Assembly (NCBI RefSeq): GCF_016458235.1
Contig: NZ_JAEMHK010000019.1
Span: forward strand, 43,849 to 107,848
Direction of reading: 5' to 3'
Length of the DNA: 64,000 nucleotides
Source: Geomonas propionica
Lineage (GTDB): Bacteria; Desulfobacterota; Desulfuromonadia; Geobacterales; Geobacteraceae
Part shown: positions 44,120 to 53,500 of the stretch, in pieces
Layout of the letters: every line of letters starts with the position of its first letter
How positions within the stretch are numbered: the stretch's first letter is position 1
Notes under the pieces: generated by a model
The model's input: only the letters and a program-made list of their open reading frames with translations
Databases searched by the model: none
What the model was told of the DNA's origin: nothing
Position numbers and translations under genes: made by a program

Positions 44120-45345
44120 AGAGAAACGAGATCATCCTTGTCTGCCTGCTGTTCCTGGTCGCGTTCGGCCTGAGGTTTTACGACATCTCCTATCCGAACT
44201 TCAGGTGGGGCGATGAAATGGCGCACGTCCCGGCCGGGACCAACTACTGGCTCAACGGCCAGTTCGAGCCGGACAACTGGGAGCACCCCCCGCTGCGCCA
44301 CATCATCATGTACGGCTTCCTGCAGCTCTTTGGCGACAACCCGTACGGCTGGCGCATGAGGAACATCCTGTTCGGCGCAGTGGCGGCCGTGCTTACCTAC
44401 CTCTTCGCCCGCGAGGTGAGCGGCACGAAAAAGGCGGCGCTCCTGGCGGGCCTGCTCCTTGCCACCGACCCGCTGCACATCGTCATGTCGCGCTACACTT
44501 TCGAGGAGATTTACGGGGGAGCCTTTTTCCTGTCGGCCATCGTCCTCTACCAGAGGCACCGCGAGCGCAGTTCGTGGCTCATGGCCAGCGCCTTCTTCAT
44601 GGGGTGCGCGCTGGCCACCAAGTGGTACTACGTCCCCTGCTGGCTGCTGGTCTACCTCTTGATTCTGAGAAAGAACGGGCACTACCGCAGCGTCGGGACC
44701 GCGTTTTTCATCACCGCGACCTACATCTTCATCCCGCTCAGCGTGTTCATCGGTTCCTATTATTTCTGGTTCGGGCGGGGCTACTCCTTTGGGGAGTTCC
44801 TGCAGTTCATCCAGGACGCCTACTATTCGCTGCAGACCTACCGTCCGGAGAGCTACAACCCGGACATGGTCTTCTTAAGCCACAGTTCGGCCCTGGAGTG
44901 GTTCATCCGCTCGGTGACCGTCGGCCAGGGGACCTTCATCGGCGCCGACCGCGGCGAGTTCATCCTCTACATGAACAACCTGCCGATCTGGATACTCACC
45001 TTCCCCGCGCTGATCTTCCTGGCGGCCCTGGCCCTGCGCAGGAGGTCGCTCGAGCTCGCCCTGCCGGTACTGCTGTTCTTCGGGACCTATGCCCTGTTCA
45101 TTGGGGTCAAGCGTCCGACCTTCATCTACTCGGCGGCACCGCTGCTTCCCTTCGCCTTCACCGCTATCGCCTGCTCGGTCTGGGAACTGGCCCAGAAGTG
45201 CCACGCCCGCCTCTATCATCTGGCCCTGGCCACCATGCTGGCCTGGAACCTCTACCTCTATCCGCTGGCTACCGCCAAAAAGGTGCCGGTCGCACCCTAC
45301 CGCTACCTGCTCGACAACTCGGACGCCAAGCTGTTCCGGCAATAG
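44116..45345 (+). CDS. GT-C membrane glycosyltransferase, PMT/ArnT-like
   Basis: A 409-residue polytopic protein. The first extracytoplasmic loop carries FRWGDEMAHVPAG, the acidic D-E pair of GT39/GT83 enzymes, followed by NWEHPPLRHI, a histidine/proline motif typical of polyprenyl-phosphate-sugar transferases such as PMTs and ArnT. About ten helices follow. It would use a polyprenyl-linked sugar made by the GT2 enzyme at 42753 and act on the periplasmic side. Whether the acceptor is a protein or a lipid is not visible. Confidence 0.8.
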   Translation: MKRNEIILVCLLFLVAFGLRFYDISYPNFRWGDEMAHVPAGTNYWLNGQFEPDNWEHPPLRHIIMYGFLQLFGDNPYGWRMRNILFGAVAAVLTYLFAREVSGTKKAALLAGLLLATDPLHIVMSRYTFEEIYGGAFFLSAIVLYQRHRERSSWLMASAFFMGCALATKWYYVPCWLLVYLLILRKNGHYRSVGTAFFITATYIFIPLSVFIGSYYFWFGRGYSFGEFLQFIQDAYYSLQTYRPESYNPDMVFLSHSSALEWFIRSVTVGQGTFIGADRGEFILYMNNLPIWILTFPALIFLAALALRRRSLELALPVLLFFGTYALFIGVKRPTFIYSAAPLLPFAFTAIACSVWELAQKCHARLYHLALATMLAWNLYLYPLATAKKVPVAPYRYLLDNSDAKLFRQ

Positions 45346-45380
45346 ATCCGGCCTGCTCGCGCCGATTCGCTCCCGGCCGT

Positions 45381-46529
45381 TTACCCTTTGGCGCTGCTCC
45401 GCCGCCCTCTCATCATGCGCCCCACCGTAGTGAGGATCATGCCGAAGAGCCCGGCCCACAGGCTGCTGAGCACGATGATCTGGCCGGGCTCGTAGCTCAC
45501 CTTCATGCTGACCCAGTACCGGACCTCCTGCGCCGACAGCCGGTAATCGCCCGCATCGTACATCGCGCCGAGGGGGGTCCCGCTCTTCTCGAAGGTTTGC
45601 TGGTCCATGTGCTTCAAGGCGGCGCCCAGCGGCTTCACCATGAAGAACGCGGTGCCCGATTTCGCCTGCACGGGATCGGGACGAAAGGCCACCTGGAGAT
45701 CGAAAAGCGGCTTATCCGGTGCGTACGGAAAGGCGAGGCTTCCGGGACCGGTCTTGGTACCGGTGGTGTAGAAGGTCGATTTATCGGAGTGCTTCAGGCT
45801 CTGCAACGGCAGGTAGGCGCCGTACAGCTCCTTCCCCTGCTTGTCATAGAGCACAGTCAGCACCGAATACCCTTCCTGGTCCGGGAAGAACTTGAACCCC
45901 TTGTAGTTGAGGTTCTTGGTGAGGTAGATGGTTTCCTGCTTCTTCACCTCCCCCTCCCCCACCGTGATGTCGTAGGCCCGCTTCTTGTCGACACCCTCTA
46001 GTTTGTAGCCCATATGCATGGCATTAAGGGTGGTTTCACCCTTGAGCCACAAGACGTTGAAGAACCGCCCCATGGTTACCGCGTCGTAACTCCCGCGCTC
46101 GCCGTTTAGTACTGTCTCCCCTTCGGTCAGTCTCATCGAGCCACGGAAGAAGAACAGGCTGTTGTAGATAATGCCTACAAACATCGCCACGAAGCTGAGA
46201 TGAAAGAGGATCATGCCGAAGGAGATGAGGGTTATCCTGCGCCCCCAGACACGACCGAAGAAACAGCAGGCGACGTTGACGATGAGGAGCACCAGCAGGC
46301 CGTTGAACCACATGGTGTCGAAGATCACCTCGCCGGAGCGCGCCCCCCGGAAAACGGTAACGCCAACAAGGCAGCACACCAGGATGGCGACCAGCAAGAC
46401 CATGGCCAGCTTGGCGGAGGCGAAGAAGTCGTAAATGGCGCGCGTAACCTTGTGTATCGGGTGATAGCGCGGCTCCAGAGGGAATTGTTCCGTTTCTGAT
46501 CCGTTGTCAGGTGTTTCCATTTCATGCAT
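45381..46529 (-). CDS. ResB-like cytochrome c maturation protein (second set)
   Basis: 382 residues from ATG 46529, which overlaps the upstream stop (TAATG). Helices at about 41-60, 74-92, 103-123 and near the C-terminus enclose a periplasmic domain of about 230 residues, the ResB plan in shortened form. Markers include SAKLAMVLLVAILVCCL, NLNYKGFKFFPDQEGYSV and PLGAMYDAG. With the CcsA-like protein at 41616 it could form a second System II heme lyase. It is the last gene of the giant cytochrome operon. Confidence 0.82.
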   Translation of the reverse strand: MHEMETPDNGSETEQFPLEPRYHPIHKVTRAIYDFFASAKLAMVLLVAILVCCLVGVTVFRGARSGEVIFDTMWFNGLLVLLIVNVACCFFGRVWGRRITLISFGMILFHLSFVAMFVGIIYNSLFFFRGSMRLTEGETVLNGERGSYDAVTMGRFFNVLWLKGETTLNAMHMGYKLEGVDKKRAYDITVGEGEVKKQETIYLTKNLNYKGFKFFPDQEGYSVLTVLYDKQGKELYGAYLPLQSLKHSDKSTFYTTGTKTGPGSLAFPYAPDKPLFDLQVAFRPDPVQAKSGTAFFMVKPLGAALKHMDQQTFEKSGTPLGAMYDAGDYRLSAQEVRYWVSMKVSYEPGQIIVLSSLWAGLFGMILTTVGRMMRGRRSSAKG

Positions 46530-47896
46530 TACAGCTTCTCCACGTTCCAAACAAGTTTTGCGCCGTCCTTAACCCCGTAGGCGAGGAGTTTACCGTCGTT
46601 GGAAAACACCGGCGGGAAGACCATCTCGTGCACCGGATCCTGCCTCACGATCTTGCCGTCCAGGTCGGAGACCACCATGAAGCGCTTGCCGTCCTGGCGG
46701 GCGCGGTAGGCCACCAGCCGCCCGTCGGGGCTGAAGGTCGGTCCGGCCACCTTGTCGAAACGCGCCCCTTCCTTGCCGTTTACGACGGCAAAGATGCTCT
46801 TGCCGGTCTGGCCGGGAGTCACCTTGCGCCCCAGATAGACGTGACTGTTGCCGTCCTTGCTGTAGGCCAACTCCCCCACCTCGTCGTAGGGGCGTTTCTC
46901 GACCTCGGCCCCGGCGCCAGATTGATAGAAGGCACAACTCCCCTTGGAGCCGACCAGGAAACCGAACCCTTTGCCGTCGGGACGGAAGATGATGGAGCCT
47001 ACCAGTTCCCCGGCAGGGAACGGCTGTTCCTTCCCGTCGTGAATCAGCAGCCTGGCCCCGCCCTTCTCGGCAACGTACGCCACCGATGCCCCATCAGGGC
47101 TGATGGCAAGGTCGCGGACGTTGTCATACAGGGCACCTTCTTTCACGGAGTCGGGCTGTGCGAAGCTCAACTCGATCACCCTTTTTTTGCCGCCGGCGTC
47201 TGAGATCGCCGCGATCCTGGTCCGGTTCTCGCTGATGACCATGACGGAGCCGGTGGCCTCCCTGGTTGTCAGCTTCTTGAAGCCGAGGTCGGTGACCACC
47301 AGCCGCGGCGGGGCTCCCTCGGAGACGGTGTCGACGTAGGCGATACGGCTGCTGTCGGCGCTAAACCCGAACTGGTTGTGCTGGGTTCCGTTGCCGGGCG
47401 TGCTGTGACCGTCGACTACGAAATACCAGCGCCCCCCCTTCTTGGCCTGGTACACGATGTGCCGGCTGTCCGGGCTAAAAAAAGGTATCTCCAGTTCCTC
47501 AACGACCTCCCCGTCCTTGCCGTCCACCACCATGCGCAGTTTGTCGTCCACGTAGGCCTGGTAGGCGAGGTGCTGGCCGTCCGGGCTGAGCGTCGGAGTG
47601 AGAATGTTGGTATAGGAGGTGTGGCGGTTTCCGTTGTGAACTACATGGAACGCCCCCCCCTGTTCGGCGACGTAGAAATAACCTCTGCCGTTGGAGCTGA
47701 AATCCAGCTGGGGCACGTTGCGTACCGGCTCGGAGTTCCACGCGCCTGCGCCCTGCTGCAGGCCGGCGATTTCAGCGACAGTCGTGGAGGTGGTGAGCAA
47801 AGAGAGATCCTTCCCCTTGCCCGGTTCCTTGCTGCACCCGGAGAGGCTGGCCAGCACCAGCGCGGCTATACCGAGAGCTTTCATACTTCCTTTCAT
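46529..47896 (-). CDS. Beta-propeller lipoprotein (TolB/WD40-like repeats)
   Basis: About 455 residues from ATG 47896. The signal peptide ends in a lipobox with C21 (LASLSGC), so the protein is lipid-anchored. The mature part has repeated blades of the PDxxGxxxAY type: TPTLSPDGQHLAYQA, IPFFSPDSRHIVYQA, DLAISPDGASVAYVA, GPTFSPDGRLVAYRA, FPPVFSNDGKLLAYG. This makes a six- or seven-bladed propeller of the TolB kind, usually a protein-protein interaction scaffold. It lies between the giant cytochromes and the ResB-like gene, so it may help assemble or anchor the cytochromes. Confidence 0.82.
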   Translation of the reverse strand: MKGSMKALGIAALVLASLSGCSKEPGKGKDLSLLTTSTTVAEIAGLQQGAGAWNSEPVRNVPQLDFSSNGRGYFYVAEQGGAFHVVHNGNRHTSYTNILTPTLSPDGQHLAYQAYVDDKLRMVVDGKDGEVVEELEIPFFSPDSRHIVYQAKKGGRWYFVVDGHSTPGNGTQHNQFGFSADSSRIAYVDTVSEGAPPRLVVTDLGFKKLTTREATGSVMVISENRTRIAAISDAGGKKRVIELSFAQPDSVKEGALYDNVRDLAISPDGASVAYVAEKGGARLLIHDGKEQPFPAGELVGSIIFRPDGKGFGFLVGSKGSCAFYQSGAGAEVEKRPYDEVGELAYSKDGNSHVYLGRKVTPGQTGKSIFAVVNGKEGARFDKVAGPTFSPDGRLVAYRARQDGKRFMVVSDLDGKIVRQDPVHEMVFPPVFSNDGKLLAYGVKDGAKLVWNVEKL

Positions 47897-47987
47897 ACCG
47901 TGATCCTTGTAGCCCCTGCGGCGGTAGGGAACTGCTACTGAAGGTGCCCTCGCTGTCGGCCCAGCAAACTCCAGTGCGGGTTCCCAG

Positions 47988-48015
47988 AAAAAAACCCCGC
48001 CCTGTGCGGGCGGGG
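47988..48015 (-). terminator. Rho-independent terminator after the 816-residue cytochrome
   Basis: ccccgcc / ggcgggg arms with a short loop are followed on the minus strand by seven thymines. It lies 32 bases after the cytochrome stop and upstream of the lipoprotein gene, so it may attenuate expression of the downstream maturation genes. Confidence 0.88.
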
Positions 48016-48047
48016 TGTTGGTGTTTCTAGTTAACCAGTTGGCGTTT

Positions 48048-50498
48048 CTAGTACACGCCGCCCAGGCCGTTGGGGCTGTTGCCCATGTCGTTGCCGCAGG
48101 TGCCGCCGGTCCCCGTGCAGGTGGAGGGGCTGGCGATGGTATCACCGACAGCGGACTTGGGCGACCAGCTGCTCAGTGTGTTGCGGATGAAGGCGTACGG
48201 CCTGTTGCCGCCACTCCACTTGGAGCCGACGGTCCCGACCACCCTGTCGTTGAAGCCGTGCGCTTCTTCCATGCGCAGCGGACGGGCGACGCTGGTCGCC
48301 GAGTAGGTGGCACCGACTACGCCGTAACCGTGGCAGTAGGAGCAGTTGTTGAAGGTCGTGGTCCCCATGTTGGACTTGCCGAGCGTGAATGCCGAACCGG
48401 TGCCGTGCTGGGTAGCGGTCGTCGCGTACTTGGTCGCGTGGCAGTTGACGCACAGGTTGGTCGTGGCGGTGGTGCCGGCCGCCCTGATCGGTCCGCGCAG
48501 GGTAACCGCGCCGCCATGGGCCGTAACGGTGGAGGTCTGCACCCCGGTCTGCCCAAGCGTTGCGTGGCAGTCCCAGCAGGACATGAGCGGACCGTACTGG
48601 GTGTTGTTGCCGTTGGTCTTCGTTACGCCGCTGTAGGGGGCCACCATCTGGGCGCCCTGCACATAGCTGTTGTTCTGCTTGCCGATGACCGGGTGATAGG
48701 ATGCGTTAGTGGTCGTGAAACCGGCCACGACGTTGACCACGTTGCCGGAACCGTTGCTGTTGAACGGAGCCACGTGCCCGGTGATAGCGACGCCGAAGGG
48801 GCGCATTGCGGTGCCTGTGGTCGGGACCTGGGCGTTGGCGTTTGTGGCGCCCCCAGCGTCATGGCACTTCAGGCAGTGGTTCTGCTGGATAGCGGCAATG
48901 ATCAGCCAGTTCGGGTCGTTTTCGAGGAGTACGCCGAGATTGCGGCTGAACTGGGTGAACTGGACGTCGGTGGTCCCTTCGACGTACGCTCCCGGGGAGG
49001 CGCCGTTCCAGGTGACGTTCTTGATGTTGTTGCCGGTGTCGGGGTCGCGCAGGTTGATGTAGCCGTTGCCGTGCACCGCGCTGGCCTTGCCGGTGGCCTT
49101 GTCGCCCTCCATGTGGCAGACGATGCAATCGGCGGCGGTGACTACGGTGTTGGCCGGAGTGCCGCCGGAGGAGGAGCGTTTGTGGCTCCAGGTGCTCTTC
49201 ATCTCCGCGACCACGTTCCTGCGGGTGGTCGGGCCGCCCAAGGCCTGGGTTGCCGCGGAGGTGTTCAGGACCCCATTGTGGCAGGAGACGCAGTCGAAGA
49301 TGGAGACCCCCCAGATGGCGTTGCCGTGGCAGGAAACAGTTGAGCAGGTGCTGCCTGCGGCGTTGTAGGCATAGGTGAAGGTGGTGCCGGTTTTTGCCAC
49401 CAGGTTATAGCTACCGGCCGCGTGGTTGGCCGGTGAGGTTATGCTGGTACCGTCGGTGGTGGTGGCGTTGTGGCATATATCACAGGTCTTGGAACTGTGG
49501 GAGGCGTGGCTGTTAAGCTTCGGCTCGGCCGCCGTGTACACCACGACCCTCACGCAGTCGATCTGGATATTCGACGCAGTAGTGTCGTTGTCCTTCACGA
49601 TGACGCCGAAGTTTGCGGACTGGAGATCTGCCGCGGTCCAGGTGGTGCCCCAGAGGTCGGTCGGGGTCGTGTTCACCGTCACCCAGCCATCAGTAGTCGT
49701 CATCGTAGCAGTCTTCGCGGTGCCAGCGATGGTGGTGTTGCCGGTCTTGGTCAGGGCCACGTTGATGAGACCGGAAGCGGCAAGCCCGTGCACCGAAACC
49801 GAGATGCCGGTGATGGTATCCCCGGCGGTGAGCCCGGCACCGGTCATATTGAAGGTGGTAAGCACCAGGGGCTGCTGCGTGGTCGTGTTGTAGACCGCGT
49901 AGGCGCCATCTTCGACCATGGCGTTGGTGCCGGTGGTCCAGCCGGTGCTGGTGGGCACAGCGGTGGCATTAGCCCGGACGTTGGCATAGGTGGGGGCACC
50001 TGTGGTCCCGCCGGTGCCGTGGCAGCTAGTGCAGGTGGTGCTCCCGCCCCAGTTCGGTGAGGTGCCGGTTGCCGCCGCGCCGGTGGCGACCGAGGTGCCG
50101 TTCGAGTGACAGTAGGTGGCGGAGCAGGCGTTGCCGACGAGGGCGCTGTTGGTAACCGGGAAACTGTTCCCCTTGCCGTAGGCCGCCCCGGTGTTGCCGT
50201 TGATCGGCACCGCCATGTCGATGTTGCCGTTGGCGTGGTTCGCGGCGGCGTTGTTCACGTGGCACTTGGTGCAGGCGTAGCCGTACTGGCCGGCGCCGGT
50301 CCCGGTGTGGGTGCCGTGGGAGCCCGGGAACTGCCCCGTGGTCCCGCCGACACGGCTTGCGTTGTCGACCGGCGGGTTGCCGTGGCAGTCGACGCAGGTG
50401 AGCGCGTCGGCCGTGCCGGGGACACCGGCATAGGCGAATATGGCCCCAGCCAGCAGCAGCATTGTTACGGTGTTTTTGTGTTTGAAAACGTTCAGCAT
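48048..50498 (-). CDS. Secreted 12-heme cytochrome c with beta-sandwich insertion
   Basis: 816 residues from ATG 50498 (MLNVFKHKNTVTMLL), with a signal peptide ending near TADA-LT. I count ten CXXCH and two CX4CH motifs (CSATYCH, CSTVSCH). The first four or five hemes are grouped before residue 170; an insertion at about 173-320 is Thr/Ser-rich with alternating hydrophobic residues, like a beta-sandwich, and lacks heme motifs; the rest follow. The CX4CH...CXXCH pairing is the Geobacter CxxxxCH domain type. Last cytochrome of the run, 26 bp after the 1537-residue gene. Probably outer-surface or periplasmic. Confidence 0.87.
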   Translation of the reverse strand: MLNVFKHKNTVTMLLLAGAIFAYAGVPGTADALTCVDCHGNPPVDNASRVGGTTGQFPGSHGTHTGTGAGQYGYACTKCHVNNAAANHANGNIDMAVPINGNTGAAYGKGNSFPVTNSALVGNACSATYCHSNGTSVATGAAATGTSPNWGGSTTCTSCHGTGGTTGAPTYANVRANATAVPTSTGWTTGTNAMVEDGAYAVYNTTTQQPLVLTTFNMTGAGLTAGDTITGISVSVHGLAASGLINVALTKTGNTTIAGTAKTATMTTTDGWVTVNTTPTDLWGTTWTAADLQSANFGVIVKDNDTTASNIQIDCVRVVVYTAAEPKLNSHASHSSKTCDICHNATTTDGTSITSPANHAAGSYNLVAKTGTTFTYAYNAAGSTCSTVSCHGNAIWGVSIFDCVSCHNGVLNTSAATQALGGPTTRRNVVAEMKSTWSHKRSSSGGTPANTVVTAADCIVCHMEGDKATGKASAVHGNGYINLRDPDTGNNIKNVTWNGASPGAYVEGTTDVQFTQFSRNLGVLLENDPNWLIIAAIQQNHCLKCHDAGGATNANAQVPTTGTAMRPFGVAITGHVAPFNSNGSGNVVNVVAGFTTTNASYHPVIGKQNNSYVQGAQMVAPYSGVTKTNGNNTQYGPLMSCWDCHATLGQTGVQTSTVTAHGGAVTLRGPIRAAGTTATTNLCVNCHATKYATTATQHGTGSAFTLGKSNMGTTTFNNCSYCHGYGVVGATYSATSVARPLRMEEAHGFNDRVVGTVGSKWSGGNRPYAFIRNTLSSWSPKSAVGDTIASPSTCTGTGGTCGNDMGNSPNGLGGVY

Positions 50499-50524
50499 TA
50501 TATCTGCCTCCCCCCGCTTGGAAA

Positions 50525-53500
50525 CTACCAGGACGGCGTCTCTTTGTAATGGCAATCAACGTTGGAGCAGGTCTTCGGCTTGATCGCGGACGCTGTCCCG
50601 ACCGTGCCATTGTAGACCGGCAGCAGGCCGCCGAACTGGCGGGCCGGCGTGATGGAAATGGTACGACCGGTGCCAGGAATGGCCTCGCCCATGTTATGGG
50701 AGGCGCCATTATGGCACACACCGCAAACCTGTGTCCACGAGTTACCCACACCGAAGGCGTCGGAGGCCGGGGTCAGCGTGACGTTGTAACGCGTCTTCAG
50801 GTACGCGATGTGCTTTTCGTGCGCGCCTTTGCCGGTCACGACACCCGAGCGCTCGGGGAAGGCGGACCAAGTGCCCACGTCGTAGCCGTGGCAGGTGTCG
50901 CAGTTGCCGGCGCCGAACTTGATGCCGTCCATGTGGCGGCGACCGACGACGGTACCGCTCGCATCGCCGTTATGGCCGTGGCAGCCAGCGCAGTCGGTGA
51001 CGTCGGTGTTCATGCCGGAGTGGGTACCAGCCGGCTCGAAGCCGGTGACGCCCGGGACTTTGTGGCAGACCGAGCAGTTGGCGACCGACTTGGTGCCGCT
51101 TGCGACGTAGCCCGCGCTGGTCCAGGACGGGAACACGGAGCTACCCGCGTTGGCGGCGAGGAGCGAACCGCCCGTTGCTGCCGGGTTGTGGCAGTAGGTG
51201 TTGTTGCACTTGGTGCCGCTGTAGGAGGCGGTCATCGCACCGTTCTTGGTCGCCAGGCTCTGGAACACCGGGATGGAGTTCGAGTTGATGTGGCTGAAGT
51301 CGGTCGGCAGCGGACCGTGGCAGGCCTGGCAGGTGAAGTCGATGGTCGAATAGTTACTAAAACCGTTGAGCCTCTTCAGGTGGGCCTGGTGCGCACCGAC
51401 CTTGGGATCGTTGCTGACCTGGCCGATGCCGGTCAGGGTGCCGGTGAGTCCGTTGGCGTTTCTCGGCGGTGCCACCACGTAGCGGTTATCCGGGGTGATG
51501 GTGGCAGTCTCGGTACCGTGGCAGCCGGTGCAGCCCAGGCCGCTCACGCTGAAGCCCTTGCTGTGCTTGTGGCAGCCGATGCAGTCCTTAACACCGTCGG
51601 TGCCGAAGTGGTTACCCAGGGTTGCAGTGGTGGCATAAGGGTGCGCCTTGGTACCGTTGGCGCTGGCAGCGTCGTAGGTATGGCAGATCTCGCAGATCTT
51701 ATCCGAGCTTGTCCTCGGTGTAGCACCGCTGTCCCAGCCCGGAACCGCCTGGGTCTTGCTGGTGCCGGTGAGCCGCCTGTAGTTGATCGGCTGGCCGGCA
51801 CCCGGGAGCTGCCCCTTGCTGGTGTCGGGTGCCGTGACGGTCTCGCGGATGCGGTTCACGTTGCGGGTCGCGGCGCCGCCCTGCACGTGGCAGGTGGTGC
51901 AGTCGAACTCGCCGTAGCGGGCGCCGGGGATACCCCAGCCGCCGTTGGCGCTCCACTTGGTGGAGCTGGTGCTGTCGGAGTTGTGCAGCATCGGGTTGTT
52001 CACCGTCGAGGTAACTACCCTGTTAGCAGGCGCCGTGTGCGATACCGCGGAAACGCCAACGGTGGTCTTGTTGATGGCGTTCTTCGCCGCGGTCGACTTG
52101 GCGGACACGGTGAGGGTCACCGAGCCGAGCTGGCCGGAGCCGAGCGAAAGCGTCCCGGCGCTGAAGGTCGACGCGCTGAAGTCGGTGGAGTTGGTCTCCG
52201 CCGGGATAGCCAGGTTGTAGGTGACCGCACTGCAACCGGCGCCGGAGTCGGTGTTCTTCACGGTGACCGTGTACTTCATGGCGCCGCCGCGGTTCAGGTA
52301 GCCAGAGTCGGGGCCGACGATGAGCAGCGGGGCCTTCGGGGTACATGCCACCACGTTCAGGGTGGTCTGTACGTTGCCGGTGCTCACCTGCGCATGGTAG
52401 GCATCGGCGGCGCTGAAGGCCCACGTCTTGCTCATGCCGCTGATGTGATTCGGGGTCGCCGTGACGGTCACGGAGGTGGTCACCTGGCCGCCCGGCGGCA
52501 GGGTCACCGCGGGAGCCGCCACGGTCGGCGGATCGAACACGTCTAGCGCGTCGATGTCAGACACACCGAGGTTGAAGGTGGTGGCGCCGCACCCGCCGTA
52601 GTCGTTGTTGATCACCTTCAGGTTGTAGACGGAGGTACCACCGTCCGCGCTGATGGTGGAGGCGATGCCGCCGGTCGGGGTCAAGAGGGTCAGCGTCGGA
52701 TCGTTGCGCACGCATGCCGCGCCGGTGGTGAAGGTCATCGGCGTGGTCAGCGCGGTCTGGTTGCCGAGGCTGTCTTTAGCCCTGGCCTGCCAGGTGTAGG
52801 TGGTGCCGTAGCCGAGGCCGGCAGGCGCCCAGTTATTGGCGGCGATCCAGCCGGAGTTGGCGTTGAAACCAACGCCGTCGGTGATGGTGAAGTAGTAGGT
52901 AACGCCCCCCACCCCGGCATCGGTCGCCGTGGAAGCCTGCAGCGCCACGTTGAGCGGCTGGTCCGTGGAGGTGTCGACAGGCGAAACCGCGGTAAGCCCG
53001 GTCGGCGCGGTAGTGTCGACCACCACGGTGCGGGTAAGGCCAGAGACGGCGGATACGTTGCCGGCAGCGTCCTTGACCCAGGGATAAAGGGTATAGCTGC
53101 CGTCCGCCGCTACCGCGAAGGTGGTCGGAGCGGTGGCGCTCCACCCTGCCGCGCCGGCGGCGGGCTGGGTGCTGGTGGTTGTGATCAGGTAGCGGGACAC
53201 CGAGGTACCGACGTCAGTGCCGGTCAGGGCGGCGATCGGGATAGAGCGGCTCGCCGACTGTGTGTTTACGGTGAAGGTGGCCACGGTCGGGGCGGTCATG
53301 TCGACCACCACGGTGACCGGGCTTGCGTATACTGCCGACACGTTGCCGCCGCCGTCCTTGGCCCACGGGTAGAGGGTGTAGGTGCCGGCTGCGGCTACCG
53401 TGTAGCTGGTCGGCGCGGTGGCGTTCCACCCGGCATCGGTGGCGAGCGGCTTGGTGGCGCTAGTGGTGATCATGTAGCCGGCCACACCGCTACCGCCGAC

